DNA of 64,000 nt from positions 124,001 through 188,000 of the forward strand of contig NZ_JABGNA010000010.1 in the NCBI RefSeq assembly GCF_013149275.1. The letters are read 5' to 3'. Under the pieces are notes generated by a model. The model was given only the letters and a program-made list of their open reading frames with translations, ran no database searches and had not been told where the DNA came from. Both the position numbers and the translations under genes were made by a program. Of the stretch, positions 16,683 to 26,954 are shown piece after piece. The DNA is from Mucilaginibacter sp. SG564 (GTDB taxonomy: Bacteria; Bacteroidota; Bacteroidia; Sphingobacteriales; Sphingobacteriaceae). Position 1 is the stretch's first letter, and the number at the start of each line of letters is the position of its first letter.

Positions 16683-18254
16683 TTAATAACCCGGATTTTG
16701 TTTCAGACTTCCCGCTGATAGACTGATCTGAGTTTGCGGTATTTCTAACAAACCTTTTGTTTCTGTGCGAAATGTAACGTTGAAATCGGTACCCATGCCG
16801 CTGTTATCAATAGCCTGTTTTGCAACTGTCATACCTTGTCGTAATAAATCCCAGTAACGCTGCCCCTCCAGGGAAAGTTCAAAACGACGTTCATCCATGA
16901 TCAGTTGAAGGCCGGCAGCATCAGCAGTTAAAGTTTTATGATGATTAGCATCCTGAAAAGCACGGTCCCGAACTTTGTTATAATAACTTTGGGCAACGGA
17001 AAGATTAGACGATAAATTTAATTCCGCACCCATCAAAAGCACATCGGCAAAACGTATCGCTACGTAGTTATCATAGTTGTCTATCTGAAAATCACCACCC
17101 ATATCTTCCGGCTTTCCCGCGTTTAACGGCGTATATTTCTTCCAAAAATAACCGGTGTATTGAGATTGATCTCCCACGACATATTGACTGGCCAAGCTTT
17201 CGCCAGAAATGGAAATGATGGAATTGGCGCGGCGCGGATCATCAGCGGCAAAAGCATTCCATAATTTAGGATTTACAGTTGCAAATCCCCAACCTTTATA
17301 ATACGGTAAAAGTACCTGGCTCCTGATTCCGATTAAAACCTGCATTCTGTTACCGTTTTGCTGGTTATAATCTTTTAAACCTAAATAAGTATATTGCACA
17401 TTAAAAACACCCTCTACATTGTTCTGACCTGCAAAATCCGCCCCTCCGGATGATCTCCACAGGTTGGCGTATTTAGGTACCAGGGCATGGCCGCTATTAT
17501 TGATCACATCATCTATTAGCTTGATAGCATCTGACTTGGTTACTTGCCCAACAAGGTCTGTTTTAGCATAATAACCAGTGTAATATAAAAACACACGGCC
17601 CAAAAGCGATTCGGCGGCCCATTTGGTAGCACGGCCGTATTCTGCAGTAGGAGTAGAACTATAGGGAGTTGCGGCTAAATCTGCCACAGCTGATTTCAAG
17701 TCGGTTGCAATTAATTTGTAAACCTCATCGGGATTGGCCTGTGGCTGACTATATTTACCAGGCTCGACCGGGCTTGTGAGTAAAATTACATTACCGAACA
17801 TTCGCACCAAATCGAAGTAAAAATAGGCGCGCAAAAAATGCGCCTCTGCTATATACCTGGTTTTTAAGGCTGCATTGGCTCCAAAATCAACCTTGTCTAT
17901 ATTTTGTAACAGGACATTAACCCGGTATATCCCGGTATAATATTTTGTCCACGCATCTATATTATGATCAGTTAATGGTTCAAAACGATCCCATTGCCTT
18001 ACATTGGCATCTCCGATTCCCCCTCCACCAAAGCAATCATCAGAGGCAATCTCGCTGGTAAGGGCAATATTGCCAAAGCCACTCCAGTCAAGCACACTGT
18101 ATGCCGCTACCAGTGCCTGAAAAGCATCATCGGGAGTTTTATAAAAATCGCTGATCCCTTTTTGATTAATCGGAGTTGTATCCAATAACCCCTTTTTACA
18201 TGAGCTAACCGACAGTAAAAAAACTATTACATATATTAATTTTTTCATGATCAT
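16683..18254 (-). CDS. SusD/RagB-family outer-membrane lipoprotein
   Basis: A 523-residue SusD-like protein. The signal peptide ends in VSSCKKG, giving a lipidated cysteine near residue 19. SusD features follow: an N-terminal segment with KTPDDAFQALVAAYSVL, tetratricopeptide-like helices (AEAHFLRAYFYFDLVRMFG) and the C-terminal family end (MDERRFELSLEGQRYWDLLRQG, then IPQTQISLSAGSLKQNPGY). SusD proteins form the lid on SusC and bind the oligosaccharide at the cell surface. The start is 6 bases after the SusC stop; a second in-frame ATG at 18248 is equally possible. Specificity cannot be read directly; neighbours point to xyloglucan oligosaccharides. Confidence 0.93.
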   Translation of the reverse strand: MIMKKLIYVIVFLLSVSSCKKGLLDTTPINQKGISDFYKTPDDAFQALVAAYSVLDWSGFGNIALTSEIASDDCFGGGGIGDANVRQWDRFEPLTDHNIDAWTKYYTGIYRVNVLLQNIDKVDFGANAALKTRYIAEAHFLRAYFYFDLVRMFGNVILLTSPVEPGKYSQPQANPDEVYKLIATDLKSAVADLAATPYSSTPTAEYGRATKWAAESLLGRVFLYYTGYYAKTDLVGQVTKSDAIKLIDDVINNSGHALVPKYANLWRSSGGADFAGQNNVEGVFNVQYTYLGLKDYNQQNGNRMQVLIGIRSQVLLPYYKGWGFATVNPKLWNAFAADDPRRANSIISISGESLASQYVVGDQSQYTGYFWKKYTPLNAGKPEDMGGDFQIDNYDNYVAIRFADVLLMGAELNLSSNLSVAQSYYNKVRDRAFQDANHHKTLTADAAGLQLIMDERRFELSLEGQRYWDLLRQGMTVAKQAIDNSGMGTDFNVTFRTETKGLLEIPQTQISLSAGSLKQNPGY

Positions 18255-18260
18255 TTTCCT

Positions 18261-21200
18261 TTAAAATTTTACACTTAAGCCCAGCATTATTGTACGCGGC
18301 TGAGGATAATATCCTAAATCAGTACCTGATGCCCACCCATCATTACCATAACCCACTTCCGGATCGAGACCTTTATATTTGGTGAACGTAAACAAGTTCG
18401 TTCCGGATAAGTAAAGACGAAATTGTTGCAGGGGCAGGTTTTTCAAAAGCCCCTTTTTAAAGTCATAGCCGATATTGATGGTTTTGACCCTTAAGAAATC
18501 TCCGTTCTCAATGTACAGATCAGAGAATCGCCCATAATTATTATTTGCTTCATCGGCCTGGGTCACCCGTGGAATGGTATTAGAGGTTCCGGCGCCTGTC
18601 CAGCGTCCCAAAATGGCGGTCGTATAATTAGCATAGTACCGGTCGTTAGTACGAATACCGTTTACTATCTGATTACCAGCTACCCCATTCAATTGTATAG
18701 AAATATCAAAACCTTTATAACCTGCATTTAAATTAAACCCATAGGTTTCGTGGGGGTTTGGATCACCCAACATGGTCTTGTCGTTTGCGTCAATTTTACC
18801 GTCGCCATTTAAATCAACGAAACGAACATCACCCGGCTTAGCGCCAGGTTGAATTAAGGTTCCATTTTTAGCATATGAATTTACATCCTGCTGTGTCTGG
18901 AAAAGGCCATCAGTTTTTAAGCCGTAAAAATAACCGATCGGGTAACCTACTTGTGCCCGGTAAAACTCATCTGTGCTGGCAGTTAGAACACCGGTTGCTC
19001 CATGTATTATTTTTTCCGGGTTAGCGATATCAGTCACCCGGTTTTTATTGTAGGCTATATTTCCACCGATACCAAATGAAAGATCCCCAAATTTATGCTG
19101 ATAGTTAACGGCCAGTTCAATACCCTTGTTTGAAACATCGCCACCATTAACTGTGGGGGCACCTGTGCCTACAATGGCTGGCACCGGAGCCACAATAAGC
19201 CAGTTCTTAGTCGTTTTGTTGTACCAGTCAAAAGTGACGGTAAGGTCTCTTAAAATAGTGGCGTCGAAACCGACATCTGCCTGTTGTGAAGTTTCCCACT
19301 TCAAATCGGGATTAGGTACTTTATTTGGAACCGTCCCCGTTGATTTTACACCATTAAAATAATAAGAGTTGTAGGTAGAACTCACAGTCGCCAGATAGGC
19401 ATAATAATTACTTGTAGGCACATTATCATTACCGTTCTGTCCGATACCTGCCCTGATCTTAAGGAAATCAAGCCATTTGACATTTTTCAAGAATTCTTCA
19501 CTCGTTACAACCCAGCCAGCTGATACTGAAGGAAAAGTAGCATATTTATTATTCGAGCCAAAATTGGTAGATCCATCACGCCGTACTATGGCGGTTAACA
19601 GGTACTTTTCATTATAGTTATAATTTATACGACCGAAATAAGAAAGTATGTTGTGCTCAGGCACCGTAATTCCGCCAAATGCTTTCTGGGTTGCGTCATT
19701 GGTACCATTGTCTATGATGGCATGGTTAAAATCCGGAATAATCAAATCCTGTTTACTACCGCTTACATAAAAGGTCGTCTCCCGCAACACCGTTGAACCA
19801 AGCAATGCGGTAAGGTTATGCTTGCCAATTGATTTCTGATAGGTCAGTGAGTTATCCCAGTTTGTGCGGGTGTTACGGTACAAACCCATGGTAGCTGTAG
19901 AATTCGTATTCTGATTATTAGTACCCAAGGAATAAACAGGTATAAATGTATTGGTGGAATTATAGGATAGGTCGAGCCCGTAATCTGATCTGAATTTCAA
20001 CCCTTTAAATATGGTCGCTTCCAAAAACACATCGCCCAATAAACGGTCGGTGATTGTTCTGTTATTATTAGTGTAGTCCATAGCGGCAACTGGATTCACC
20101 TCTTCCGGGCTAACGGTTGAAATTCCATATGTTCCATCCGGGTTACGAACAGGAAAGGTAGGACTGGTATTGAGCAACCCTTTGATCGAATTACCATAAA
20201 TATTTCCTGTCCCGATGCTGCTTTGCGTGCTATGGCTATAAGTCAGGTTCTGACCAAATTTGATAATATCTTTATATAAATCATGACTGGAATTAATACG
20301 AAATGATATTCGTTCAAAATTGGATTTACCGGGCAATCCGATAATACCATCCTGTTTTTGATAAGATAAAGAGGATGAATACGTCGACCGGTCATTGCCA
20401 CCAGAGGCACTAACGCTGTAATTCTCAATAGGAGCATTCTTTTGTGTAACTGCTTTTTGCCAATCGGTTCCTGCTCCCAATTGGTTGAGTTGGTCAAGTG
20501 TATACATTGGCGCTTTCCCAGAATTCACTGCAGCTTCATTCATGATGATGCCATATTCGTGAGCATCCAGCAAATCCAATTTTTTTGCCGGATTCTGTAA
20601 CCCGTAGTAAGCATCGAATGAGACTTGCGTCTTACCGCTTTTTCCTTTTTTGGTGGTTATTAGTATAACACCGTTTGCTGCTCTTGTACCATAAATTGCC
20701 GTTGATGCAGCATCTTTTAGTACGTCCAAGGATTCGATGTCATTGGGGTTAAGGCTTGAAATGTCATAGGTCGGGAAACCATCAACTACGTATAAAGGAT
20801 TTGAATTACCAATGGTACCAATACCCCTTATCCTTACTTTTAAAGCATCTCCAGGCTGTCCCGAGGTGGATGTTACTTGCACACCAGGCGCCTGCCCTTG
20901 CAAAGCCTGATCCACGGTAAGTGTATGATTTTTGGCCAAATCACTTCCACTAACATGTACAGTAGCCCCTGTTACCACTTTTTTCACCTGGGTTCCGTAA
21001 CCAACTACGATAACCTGATCTAAAGAATTTGACATGGGAGTCATTTTTATGGATACTTCATTGGCTTCACCCACGGTAACTGATAGTGGCTGAAAGCCTA
21101 TATAAGTAAATTCGAGAATATCTCCGGTTTTAGCCTTGATATGGTAGGCACCTTTTACATCGGTAATCGTTCCGGTCGTGGTTGTCTTTATTTTAACCCC

Positions 21201-21356
21201 TACACCGATTAGCGGTTGGTTATCATCGGCACTAATTACGACACCGGATATCGTCCGCGATGCCGGTTGGGCTAATGCGGAGCCTTGCGAGATCATAATG
21301 AAGAACAGAACGAAAAAAAGGGAGGCATATCTATTACAAAATAATTTTCTTTTCAT
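18261..21356 (-). CDS. SusC/RagA-family TonB-dependent outer-membrane transporter
   Basis: A 1031-residue TonB-dependent transporter. After a signal peptide (ending near ALAQ) it has a carboxypeptidase-regulatory-like domain (about 33-115), a TonB-box region (DQVIVVGYGTQ), the plug domain (about 120-235; LYVVDGFPTYDISSLNPNDIESLDVLKDAASTA pattern) and the 22-strand barrel ending in the terminal aromatic KF. It has no STN domain, consistent with regulation by the hybrid two-component system rather than by an anti-sigma factor. With SusD it imports large oligosaccharides. It is the first gene of the long leftward operon, with a predicted leader of roughly 300 bases from the operator-linked promoter. 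Confidence 0.94.
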   Translation of the reverse strand: MKRKLFCNRYASLFFVLFFIMISQGSALAQPASRTISGVVISADDNQPLIGVGVKIKTTTTGTITDVKGAYHIKAKTGDILEFTYIGFQPLSVTVGEANEVSIKMTPMSNSLDQVIVVGYGTQVKKVVTGATVHVSGSDLAKNHTLTVDQALQGQAPGVQVTSTSGQPGDALKVRIRGIGTIGNSNPLYVVDGFPTYDISSLNPNDIESLDVLKDAASTAIYGTRAANGVILITTKKGKSGKTQVSFDAYYGLQNPAKKLDLLDAHEYGIIMNEAAVNSGKAPMYTLDQLNQLGAGTDWQKAVTQKNAPIENYSVSASGGNDRSTYSSSLSYQKQDGIIGLPGKSNFERISFRINSSHDLYKDIIKFGQNLTYSHSTQSSIGTGNIYGNSIKGLLNTSPTFPVRNPDGTYGISTVSPEEVNPVAAMDYTNNNRTITDRLLGDVFLEATIFKGLKFRSDYGLDLSYNSTNTFIPVYSLGTNNQNTNSTATMGLYRNTRTNWDNSLTYQKSIGKHNLTALLGSTVLRETTFYVSGSKQDLIIPDFNHAIIDNGTNDATQKAFGGITVPEHNILSYFGRINYNYNEKYLLTAIVRRDGSTNFGSNNKYATFPSVSAGWVVTSEEFLKNVKWLDFLKIRAGIGQNGNDNVPTSNYYAYLATVSSTYNSYYFNGVKSTGTVPNKVPNPDLKWETSQQADVGFDATILRDLTVTFDWYNKTTKNWLIVAPVPAIVGTGAPTVNGGDVSNKGIELAVNYQHKFGDLSFGIGGNIAYNKNRVTDIANPEKIIHGATGVLTASTDEFYRAQVGYPIGYFYGLKTDGLFQTQQDVNSYAKNGTLIQPGAKPGDVRFVDLNGDGKIDANDKTMLGDPNPHETYGFNLNAGYKGFDISIQLNGVAGNQIVNGIRTNDRYYANYTTAILGRWTGAGTSNTIPRVTQADEANNNYGRFSDLYIENGDFLRVKTINIGYDFKKGLLKNLPLQQFRLYLSGTNLFTFTKYKGLDPEVGYGNDGWASGTDLGYYPQPRTIMLGLSVKF

Positions 21357-21667
21357 ATAAATTAGGTAATGATTTATGATTGATTGGGGTCTATATATAA
21401 TTACTTGTCAATCGTCATGGCGGCAGATTTCCTTGCGTAATTTTTTCGGTTGGCTGATATGGGAAACAAGGATATTGGAAATACCTTTCCTGATTTAATG
21501 AGTGTGCAACTGGCATTAATATCATTTCAATCGATTGCGCAACTAATGCTACCTTATTTCCGTTAATTAAAATGACATAAAGCCCATTAAAATGCTTTAT
21601 ATACTCCATTAAAGTCCCGTGGTTAATCTTGAAGTTTCTGAATAAAATAATTGGTCTATTGTGAAAG

Positions 21668-21696
21668 TGAAGGTATTACCGGTACAGAAAAAACAA
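21668..21696 (-). promoter_or_regulatory. Putative promoter of the SusC operon
   Basis: On the minus strand a TTG (complement of 21694-21696) is followed 18 bases later by TACCTTCA (complement of 21668-21675), a partial match to the Bacteroidota -7 element TAnnTTTG. The same arrangement and spacing recur before the GH74 operon (26923-26951), which is the main support. It lies directly downstream of the shared palindrome, as expected for an activated promoter. Confidence 0.45.
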
Positions 21697-21699
21697 GGG

Positions 21700-21730
21700 A
21701 ACATTTGTAATTATTGATGTAACAAATGTT
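21700..21730. promoter_or_regulatory. Shared palindromic operator, copy 1 (SusC operon)
   Basis: A perfect 9-base inverted repeat, AACATTTGT-N13-ACAAATGTT. Both arms and the spacer length are identical in copy 2 at 26955-26985, upstream of GH74, and flanking bases also match. Nothing else in these two AT-rich intergenic regions is so alike. The likely ligand is the AraC-type DNA-binding domain of the hybrid sensor encoded at 27142-31320; that assignment is inference. Confidence 0.75.
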
Positions 21731-21907
21731 TATTCACATTCAAATATCTAATTTTCAATAATATACAAATGCCATGATAATGTTTTCATCATAAATCACC
21801 ATTGTTTTGCCCTTGTGCAATATCAAGAAAGCGATGTATTATTTTGATTTACTTTAAACTGATTAATCTGTTATTCATGGTGATTAGCTCTTGCTAGGGA
21901 CCCGTTA

Positions 21908-21948
21908 AGGATAAATAAAATATGCAGCAGTTATATTTTATTTATCCT
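21908..21948 (-). terminator. 16-bp perfect AT-rich hairpin downstream of the GH74-GH31 operon
   Basis: AGGATAAATAAAATAT (21908-21923) is perfectly complementary to ATATTTTATTTATCCT (21933-21948), with a 9-base loop. It lies 145 bases past the GH31 stop, so it could end the GH74-GH31 transcript or stabilise its 3' end. There is no T-run after it on the minus strand, so it is not a classical intrinsic terminator. Confidence 0.5.
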
Positions 21949-22092
21949 AATGACAGCCGGTTTTAAAATAATATATCGTTTTGTAATTGATCAATAAGGA
22001 ACAGGTGTTAATCCATGCGATGTCGTTTAACACGATATGATCATTGTTTTGCAGCAAGAGTTGTTTTACTAAATACAGTGTTACACTATATA

Positions 22093-24504
22093 TTATATTT
22101 TCACGCTTATTGCCTTCCCCGAATAAACTACTTTCTTATCTCCCTTAATTACTGCGTCGGCGTTTGAACCATGTTCGCCGTTTACCAATACTACATTAAA
22201 GGTGTGGGTTTTCTGCATTCCGGGAAAGCTCCCTTTTGTATCATTAATACGCAATTGGCGCAGTTTATCGTTCCATGTCAATGTAAAAGTGGCACTTTGC
22301 CCTTTTTCGTAATTATAGTTATCGTTCTCATCCTCATAATATACGAACTGTCCGTTCGCACCTGGATAAATACGCAGTTCTATATCATTTGCCGGTTTTT
22401 CGGTCGCGTATTCCATTACCGGCCCCATGGGGATGATTGATCCTGCCTTTACATATAGCGGCATGATGTCAATAGGAGCAGCTGCAGCAATGGTTTCACC
22501 ACCATTGTATATTTTCCCTGTCCAGAAGTCGTACCATTTGGTCGTCGCGGGCAGATATACATTGCGAGTAGTTTTACCAGCAGATGCGTTATTTCCGGTA
22601 TACAGCTGTTCGGTCACCGGGTTAACCATAAAAGCAGGGCCGAACATATACTGATCGGGGATATTATATACCCCAACGTCATTTCTGAAATCAAATGCCA
22701 AGGAACGCATCATGGTATAATTTTCCTGGGTAACTCTGCCTGAAAGTGAGTAGATATAAGGCAGCAAACGATAACGCAACTTATCATATTTTAATAATAT
22801 AGCCTTTGTTTTATCATCCCAGTTTTTGGAAAACAAGGCACGCTCACCCTTACCATGTATACGGAATATAGGGCTAAATGCACCAAATTGAAACCACCTG
22901 GTAAATAACTCACGATATTCTGGTTTCGACCAATCGGGAGCCCCCCAATTCAAATGATAACCGCCGATATCTGATGTAAAGTACGGTATACCCGATACAC
23001 AAGAGTTAATGCCCTGCGGGATCTGCTTTTTGAACGACGCAAATGAACAGGTAATATCAGACGACCATAAGGTGGCCGCATTTCGCTGCTCACCGGCAAA
23101 TGATTGCCTGATGAGAAAGAATGCCCGTTTACCAAGAATATCCCTGCGCCAGCCTTGATAAATTCCCTTGGAATGCTCCAATGAAAACGTATTGAAATAG
23201 TCAATTCCTCTACCAGGAAAATAAGTGGTTTGGCGTCTGGCGTCTAATAATGTTCCATTATCGGGCTCGCATTGATCAACCCACCAGGCATCCCAGTTAT
23301 AGTGTTTTATTAAGCTGTCACGCGCCTGTTCCCAATATAATTCGCGGGCTGCTGGATTATGCGCATCATAATAATTATCAAAAGTATGTGTTACAATATT
23401 ATCCCAGGTTATATCTGTCATCCCGCCCATTTTTTGCAAAGCGTCATAGTTAGGTGTACCTTTACCGAACACCGGCCATATAGATATCATCCCATGAATA
23501 TTAGATCGATGCAACTCATCTATCATGGCTTTAGGATCTGGATAGCGTGTTGGATTCATAATGTGTGACCCGATGGGCAATGGATCCCAATAATACCAGT
23601 CCTGTACAATCACATCAACCGGGATATGGTTGTTGCGATAATTGTTTTTTACAGAGATAACCTCATCCTGACTCATATATCTGTCCTGTGACTGGAACAG
23701 CCCAAACGCCCATTTAGGAAACATGGGTGCTACACCTGTTGTATTACGGTACAAGTTAATGATATGATCGAAATCCGGGCCGTAAAAAAAGTAGTAGTTC
23801 ACCTCCGTACCACTTTCAGATACATATTTGAATTTGGTATTATTTGCTTCTGCTCCATAAAAATTAGCGGCAGAATAATTGTCCCACATCAATCCGAAAC
23901 CTTTTGTCGACAGTAATACAGGGATAGCTCCTGTCATGTATTTAATCGCCAAGTCCTGGTTACGGCCTTTGTAGTTTATCGACAGCGAATCGGTTGGGTG
24001 GCAGCCTAAACCAAACAATGCCTCATTAGCCGGGGAATTGAATTGGGTTGAACAATTGTAAACCCTGATCCCAGCTATATTGGCTGCAGTCATTGTTTTA
24101 TTTTCGCTTTTGGCTTCTGAGGTGATTAACTGCCCGTTTTTAGTTAAATAGCTGATAGCGTTACTTGCTTTATCCACTACCAGCTTTAGCTTATCCGTAG
24201 TGATAACGATTTTTTGGCCCTCATCGGATACGGTAAAGGGCACTTGCTGTATCCAACTATTGTTTACTACCAGCGACTTTTTTGTATTAAAAGAATTTAG
24301 TACAGTGTATTTAACTTCGATTATATCTGATGCACATATCTTTATTTTGAGCATACCTTTATCCAAATTGAAGCTTACGCCGTCTGCTTCTTTTTTAAAG
24401 TTTACAATCGTTGCATGAGCCTCTGGCATATTAACAGCGCACATCAGTATAAATAATGACGCACATATTTTGCTGAGTTTGAAATGTAATTTTTTGTATA
24501 GCAT
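22093..24504 (-). CDS. GH31 alpha-xylosidase-like glycosidase (xyloglucan locus)
   Basis: An 803-residue secreted GH31 enzyme (signal ending near HATI). The N-terminal beta domain is about 35-240 and the barrel about 250-600, with QDWYYWDP, the nucleophile Asp410 in WWVDQCEPD and the acid/base Asp483 in LWSSDITCSF. Two C-terminal beta-sandwich domains follow, with the typical DEDDNYNYE-type segment (YYEDENDNYNYEKG). GH31 members act on alpha-glucosides, alpha-xylosides and alpha-galactosides. The WWVDQCEPD motif and the pairing with GH74 (34 bases apart, same operon) favour removal of alpha-1,6-xylose from xyloglucan oligosaccharides. It differs clearly from the second GH31 at 31772-34102, so the two may act on different ends or substitutions. 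Confidence 0.87.
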   Translation of the reverse strand: MLYKKLHFKLSKICASLFILMCAVNMPEAHATIVNFKKEADGVSFNLDKGMLKIKICASDIIEVKYTVLNSFNTKKSLVVNNSWIQQVPFTVSDEGQKIVITTDKLKLVVDKASNAISYLTKNGQLITSEAKSENKTMTAANIAGIRVYNCSTQFNSPANEALFGLGCHPTDSLSINYKGRNQDLAIKYMTGAIPVLLSTKGFGLMWDNYSAANFYGAEANNTKFKYVSESGTEVNYYFFYGPDFDHIINLYRNTTGVAPMFPKWAFGLFQSQDRYMSQDEVISVKNNYRNNHIPVDVIVQDWYYWDPLPIGSHIMNPTRYPDPKAMIDELHRSNIHGMISIWPVFGKGTPNYDALQKMGGMTDITWDNIVTHTFDNYYDAHNPAARELYWEQARDSLIKHYNWDAWWVDQCEPDNGTLLDARRQTTYFPGRGIDYFNTFSLEHSKGIYQGWRRDILGKRAFFLIRQSFAGEQRNAATLWSSDITCSFASFKKQIPQGINSCVSGIPYFTSDIGGYHLNWGAPDWSKPEYRELFTRWFQFGAFSPIFRIHGKGERALFSKNWDDKTKAILLKYDKLRYRLLPYIYSLSGRVTQENYTMMRSLAFDFRNDVGVYNIPDQYMFGPAFMVNPVTEQLYTGNNASAGKTTRNVYLPATTKWYDFWTGKIYNGGETIAAAAPIDIMPLYVKAGSIIPMGPVMEYATEKPANDIELRIYPGANGQFVYYEDENDNYNYEKGQSATFTLTWNDKLRQLRINDTKGSFPGMQKTHTFNVVLVNGEHGSNADAVIKGDKKVVYSGKAISVKI

Positions 24505-24537
24505 AATTGGTTTAAATATATTTTCAGGTTGAATTTC

Positions 24538-26802
24538 TTAGTTAGAGGTGATTATGTCGCCGTAAAATATGCCGCGCCCATGGGTACCTACATACACTCG
24601 TCCGTACCTGCTAGGGTCGCCAGAAATTTGCAGGATCAAACCCCAACGATGCTTTTCGTCATTAACGCGCACCCATGTTTCACCCTTATCATCCGATCGA
24701 AAAATGCCATCTGTCCCGTTTACGATACCGGCTAAATATAGTGCCGGATAAGTACTTTTGGGAGAAGCCTTGCCAAAGCCAAAACCATGAATCTCGGTAA
24801 CACCGCCTACTCTTCTAAACTCGGCAGATCCATTGTTACTATGATATAACCCGTCAAAGTTCGCTACCCAAAGATCTCCTTCGCTACCCGGCGCTGCATA
24901 TAAACGGTCCTGTCCTCCGCGAATATCACCACGATTCGAAGTGCGGTCAGGCAAAGCATTTGGCCAATTGAAGTCCTGTTGGGTAAATGAGTGGCCATTA
25001 TCAGTACTGGTATAGAGTTTTCCGTTAAACAGATCCATCGCATAAAATTTAGCATCGTTTAGCGGATCGGCTATTACACGGGTATTATTGGGTAAACCCT
25101 GTATCTGTTTCCAGCTTGTGCCCTTATCATTGGTAATATAAGATGCGCTTCGCCGTGGTGTCCATATCCAGCTATTGCCTAAAGCTGACACACAAATAAA
25201 GCCATGCTTGCTGTCTGTCTGAGGCTCAGCTGTTGTCGGCTGCCAAATTTTGCCACCATCCATGGAATAGCCGATATTACCATCACCAACCTTCGTCCCT
25301 TCACCGATCCGAACAACTATATCACTGTTTTTCGCGGCACAGGCTACACCATCAGTATTAGCGAAATGTGGATTTATAAAATTTCCGTCAGGCGCAGGCT
25401 CATCCAGGTCATGATGTACAAATCCTCCGTAATCGCCTATTGCCGATATTAAAAGGGCACCTTTCGGCGGGCTTAACAGCTCCAGTGCGACGGTCTCTTC
25501 AATACCTTTATTCTTTGTCCCCCACATGCTGGGTTTGCCTTTATCAACATCCGTCAGGTCAAAAGTTTCATGTATGCCATAACCTGTAGTAAATAAGGCG
25601 TGGGCAGAATCAAATGGATCTATCTCTATATCAAACAGCCAATGTATCCCGGTACGCGATACATACGGGGCGTCCCTATAGTCGAATTTTCCACGGTTGC
25701 TGCCTGTAAATACTGGCTTCCATGTACTACCCGCATTTAATGTCCTGAAAATATCATCGCCCCCGGCTTTACCATACCGGTGAAATGTGCTTACTATAAT
25801 AATTTGAGGATTCTGTGGGTCGACAGCAACTGCAGCATAGCCAAACCCCAATTGGTTTTCAGGCCGAGGTTTTACCGGTGTAATATTTGTCCACTGGTCA
25901 ACATCCGCAGTATATTTATATACAGCTCCATCTGTCATCATATCAGGGCCCGGGTTGGAGCCGTAGGTGATATATAATACACCATCTGCTGATAACGCAG
26001 CGTGTGTCGGCATCAGATCGGTCGGTTCGCCAGGAACTGCAGCCCAGCTCGCCCCACCATCTGTACTCCTGAATAAATTCTTTACCCCTTTTTGTGAAAC
26101 CCCAACATAAATAACGTTGCTCCTGGTACCGGCCCTGCTTTTCGGGTCAAATAAAACGAATATAATTCCGTTCGGACTTGGGTGATAAGTTGCTTTGGAT
26201 TTCATCATGGTATCTGACACAGATGACCTTATTTCCGGAAAATTGTTTACCCGATTCCATGTAATGCCGGCGTCCCCGCTTTTCCACAGTCCATCTAAAC
26301 GCGTTCCCATGTAAATAATATTGCCATTGTTGGGGTCTACAGCCATGCGTTCGCCATTACCTCTGCCGTTCTCATTCCCTCCCATCCTGAAGGGAACATC
26401 GGTCCGCTTAAATGTTTTTCCCCTATCATCAGACCGAAGTATGGCATTAGGAACTCTGATAGAGGTATAGGTACCACAAGCCATATATACACGATTGGGA
26501 TCATGAGCATCCAAAGCGATACTTTCAACGCCCATCAGGTTGCGATCTCTGTAGGATACCCAATCAAGAAGTGGCTCCCAGGCTTTTATAGCCTCATTCC
26601 ATTTATATGCACCGCCCATGTCGGTGCGACAATATAGAAGATTCTTTGTTGTAGGATGGTAGATAATGCCATCAACAAAACCACCGCCACGTATTTGTAC
26701 GCTTTTCCAATTGTAGGGATGACCGGATTTCTGAGCATTTACCGTTATATTAAAATTAATAACGATTATACATAGTAAAAAAAAATGCGTTTTCATGTGC
26801 AT
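24538..26802 (-). CDS. GH74 endo-xyloglucanase
   Basis: A 754-residue secreted protein (signal ending near VNAQ) made of two seven-bladed propellers. GH74 hallmarks are clear: WKSVQIRGGGFVDGIIYHP, then YCRTDMGGAYKW containing the catalytic Asp61, MGVESIALD, NGRGNGERMAVDP, and the second catalytic Asp in ISAIGDYGGFVHHD at the start of the second propeller. Repeated sialidase-type Asp boxes such as SDDRGKTF, SGDAGITW and STDGGASW mark the blades. GH74 enzymes cleave the beta-1,4-glucan backbone of xyloglucan, so this gene is the strongest indicator of the locus substrate. It is the first gene after the second copy of the shared operator and is followed by GH31. Confidence 0.93.
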   Translation of the reverse strand: MHMKTHFFLLCIIVINFNITVNAQKSGHPYNWKSVQIRGGGFVDGIIYHPTTKNLLYCRTDMGGAYKWNEAIKAWEPLLDWVSYRDRNLMGVESIALDAHDPNRVYMACGTYTSIRVPNAILRSDDRGKTFKRTDVPFRMGGNENGRGNGERMAVDPNNGNIIYMGTRLDGLWKSGDAGITWNRVNNFPEIRSSVSDTMMKSKATYHPSPNGIIFVLFDPKSRAGTRSNVIYVGVSQKGVKNLFRSTDGGASWAAVPGEPTDLMPTHAALSADGVLYITYGSNPGPDMMTDGAVYKYTADVDQWTNITPVKPRPENQLGFGYAAVAVDPQNPQIIIVSTFHRYGKAGGDDIFRTLNAGSTWKPVFTGSNRGKFDYRDAPYVSRTGIHWLFDIEIDPFDSAHALFTTGYGIHETFDLTDVDKGKPSMWGTKNKGIEETVALELLSPPKGALLISAIGDYGGFVHHDLDEPAPDGNFINPHFANTDGVACAAKNSDIVVRIGEGTKVGDGNIGYSMDGGKIWQPTTAEPQTDSKHGFICVSALGNSWIWTPRRSASYITNDKGTSWKQIQGLPNNTRVIADPLNDAKFYAMDLFNGKLYTSTDNGHSFTQQDFNWPNALPDRTSNRGDIRGGQDRLYAAPGSEGDLWVANFDGLYHSNNGSAEFRRVGGVTEIHGFGFGKASPKSTYPALYLAGIVNGTDGIFRSDDKGETWVRVNDEKHRWGLILQISGDPSRYGRVYVGTHGRGIFYGDIITSN

Positions 26803-26922
26803 ATAATGAAGGATACGACAGTGAAAATGCCTGATGCTGCCTGGTGCATTAGTGACAAAAAATTATTTAATAAACCAACTACACCAGACCTATCTAAACG
26901 GGAAGAGAGCCGGTGTGCGAAG

Positions 26923-26951
26923 TGAAGGTATCAGGCTTGGGGTTAAAACAG
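26923..26951 (-). promoter_or_regulatory. Putative promoter of the GH74-GH31 operon
   Basis: On the minus strand CTG (complement of 26949-26951), 18 bases of spacer and TACCTTCA (complement of 26923-26930). The -7-like octamer is identical to the one before SusC and lies at the same distance from the palindrome. The expected leader to the GH74 start is about 110 bases. Confidence 0.45.
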
Positions 26952-26954
26952 AGG

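Larger units (their letters stand above)
21357..22092. other. Intergenic region between SusC and GH31
   Basis: 736 AT-rich bases with no convincing gene. It contains, right to left, a perfect AT-rich hairpin (21908-21948), the shared operator (21700-21730), a putative promoter (21668-21696) and then about 300 bases of untranslated leader in front of SusC. A 64-codon frame within the leader has no recognisable product. Confidence 0.6.

Noticed and set aside
21415..21609. 64-codon frame in the SusC leader
   Set aside because: No family resemblance; more likely untranslated leader, though a leader peptide cannot be fully excluded.
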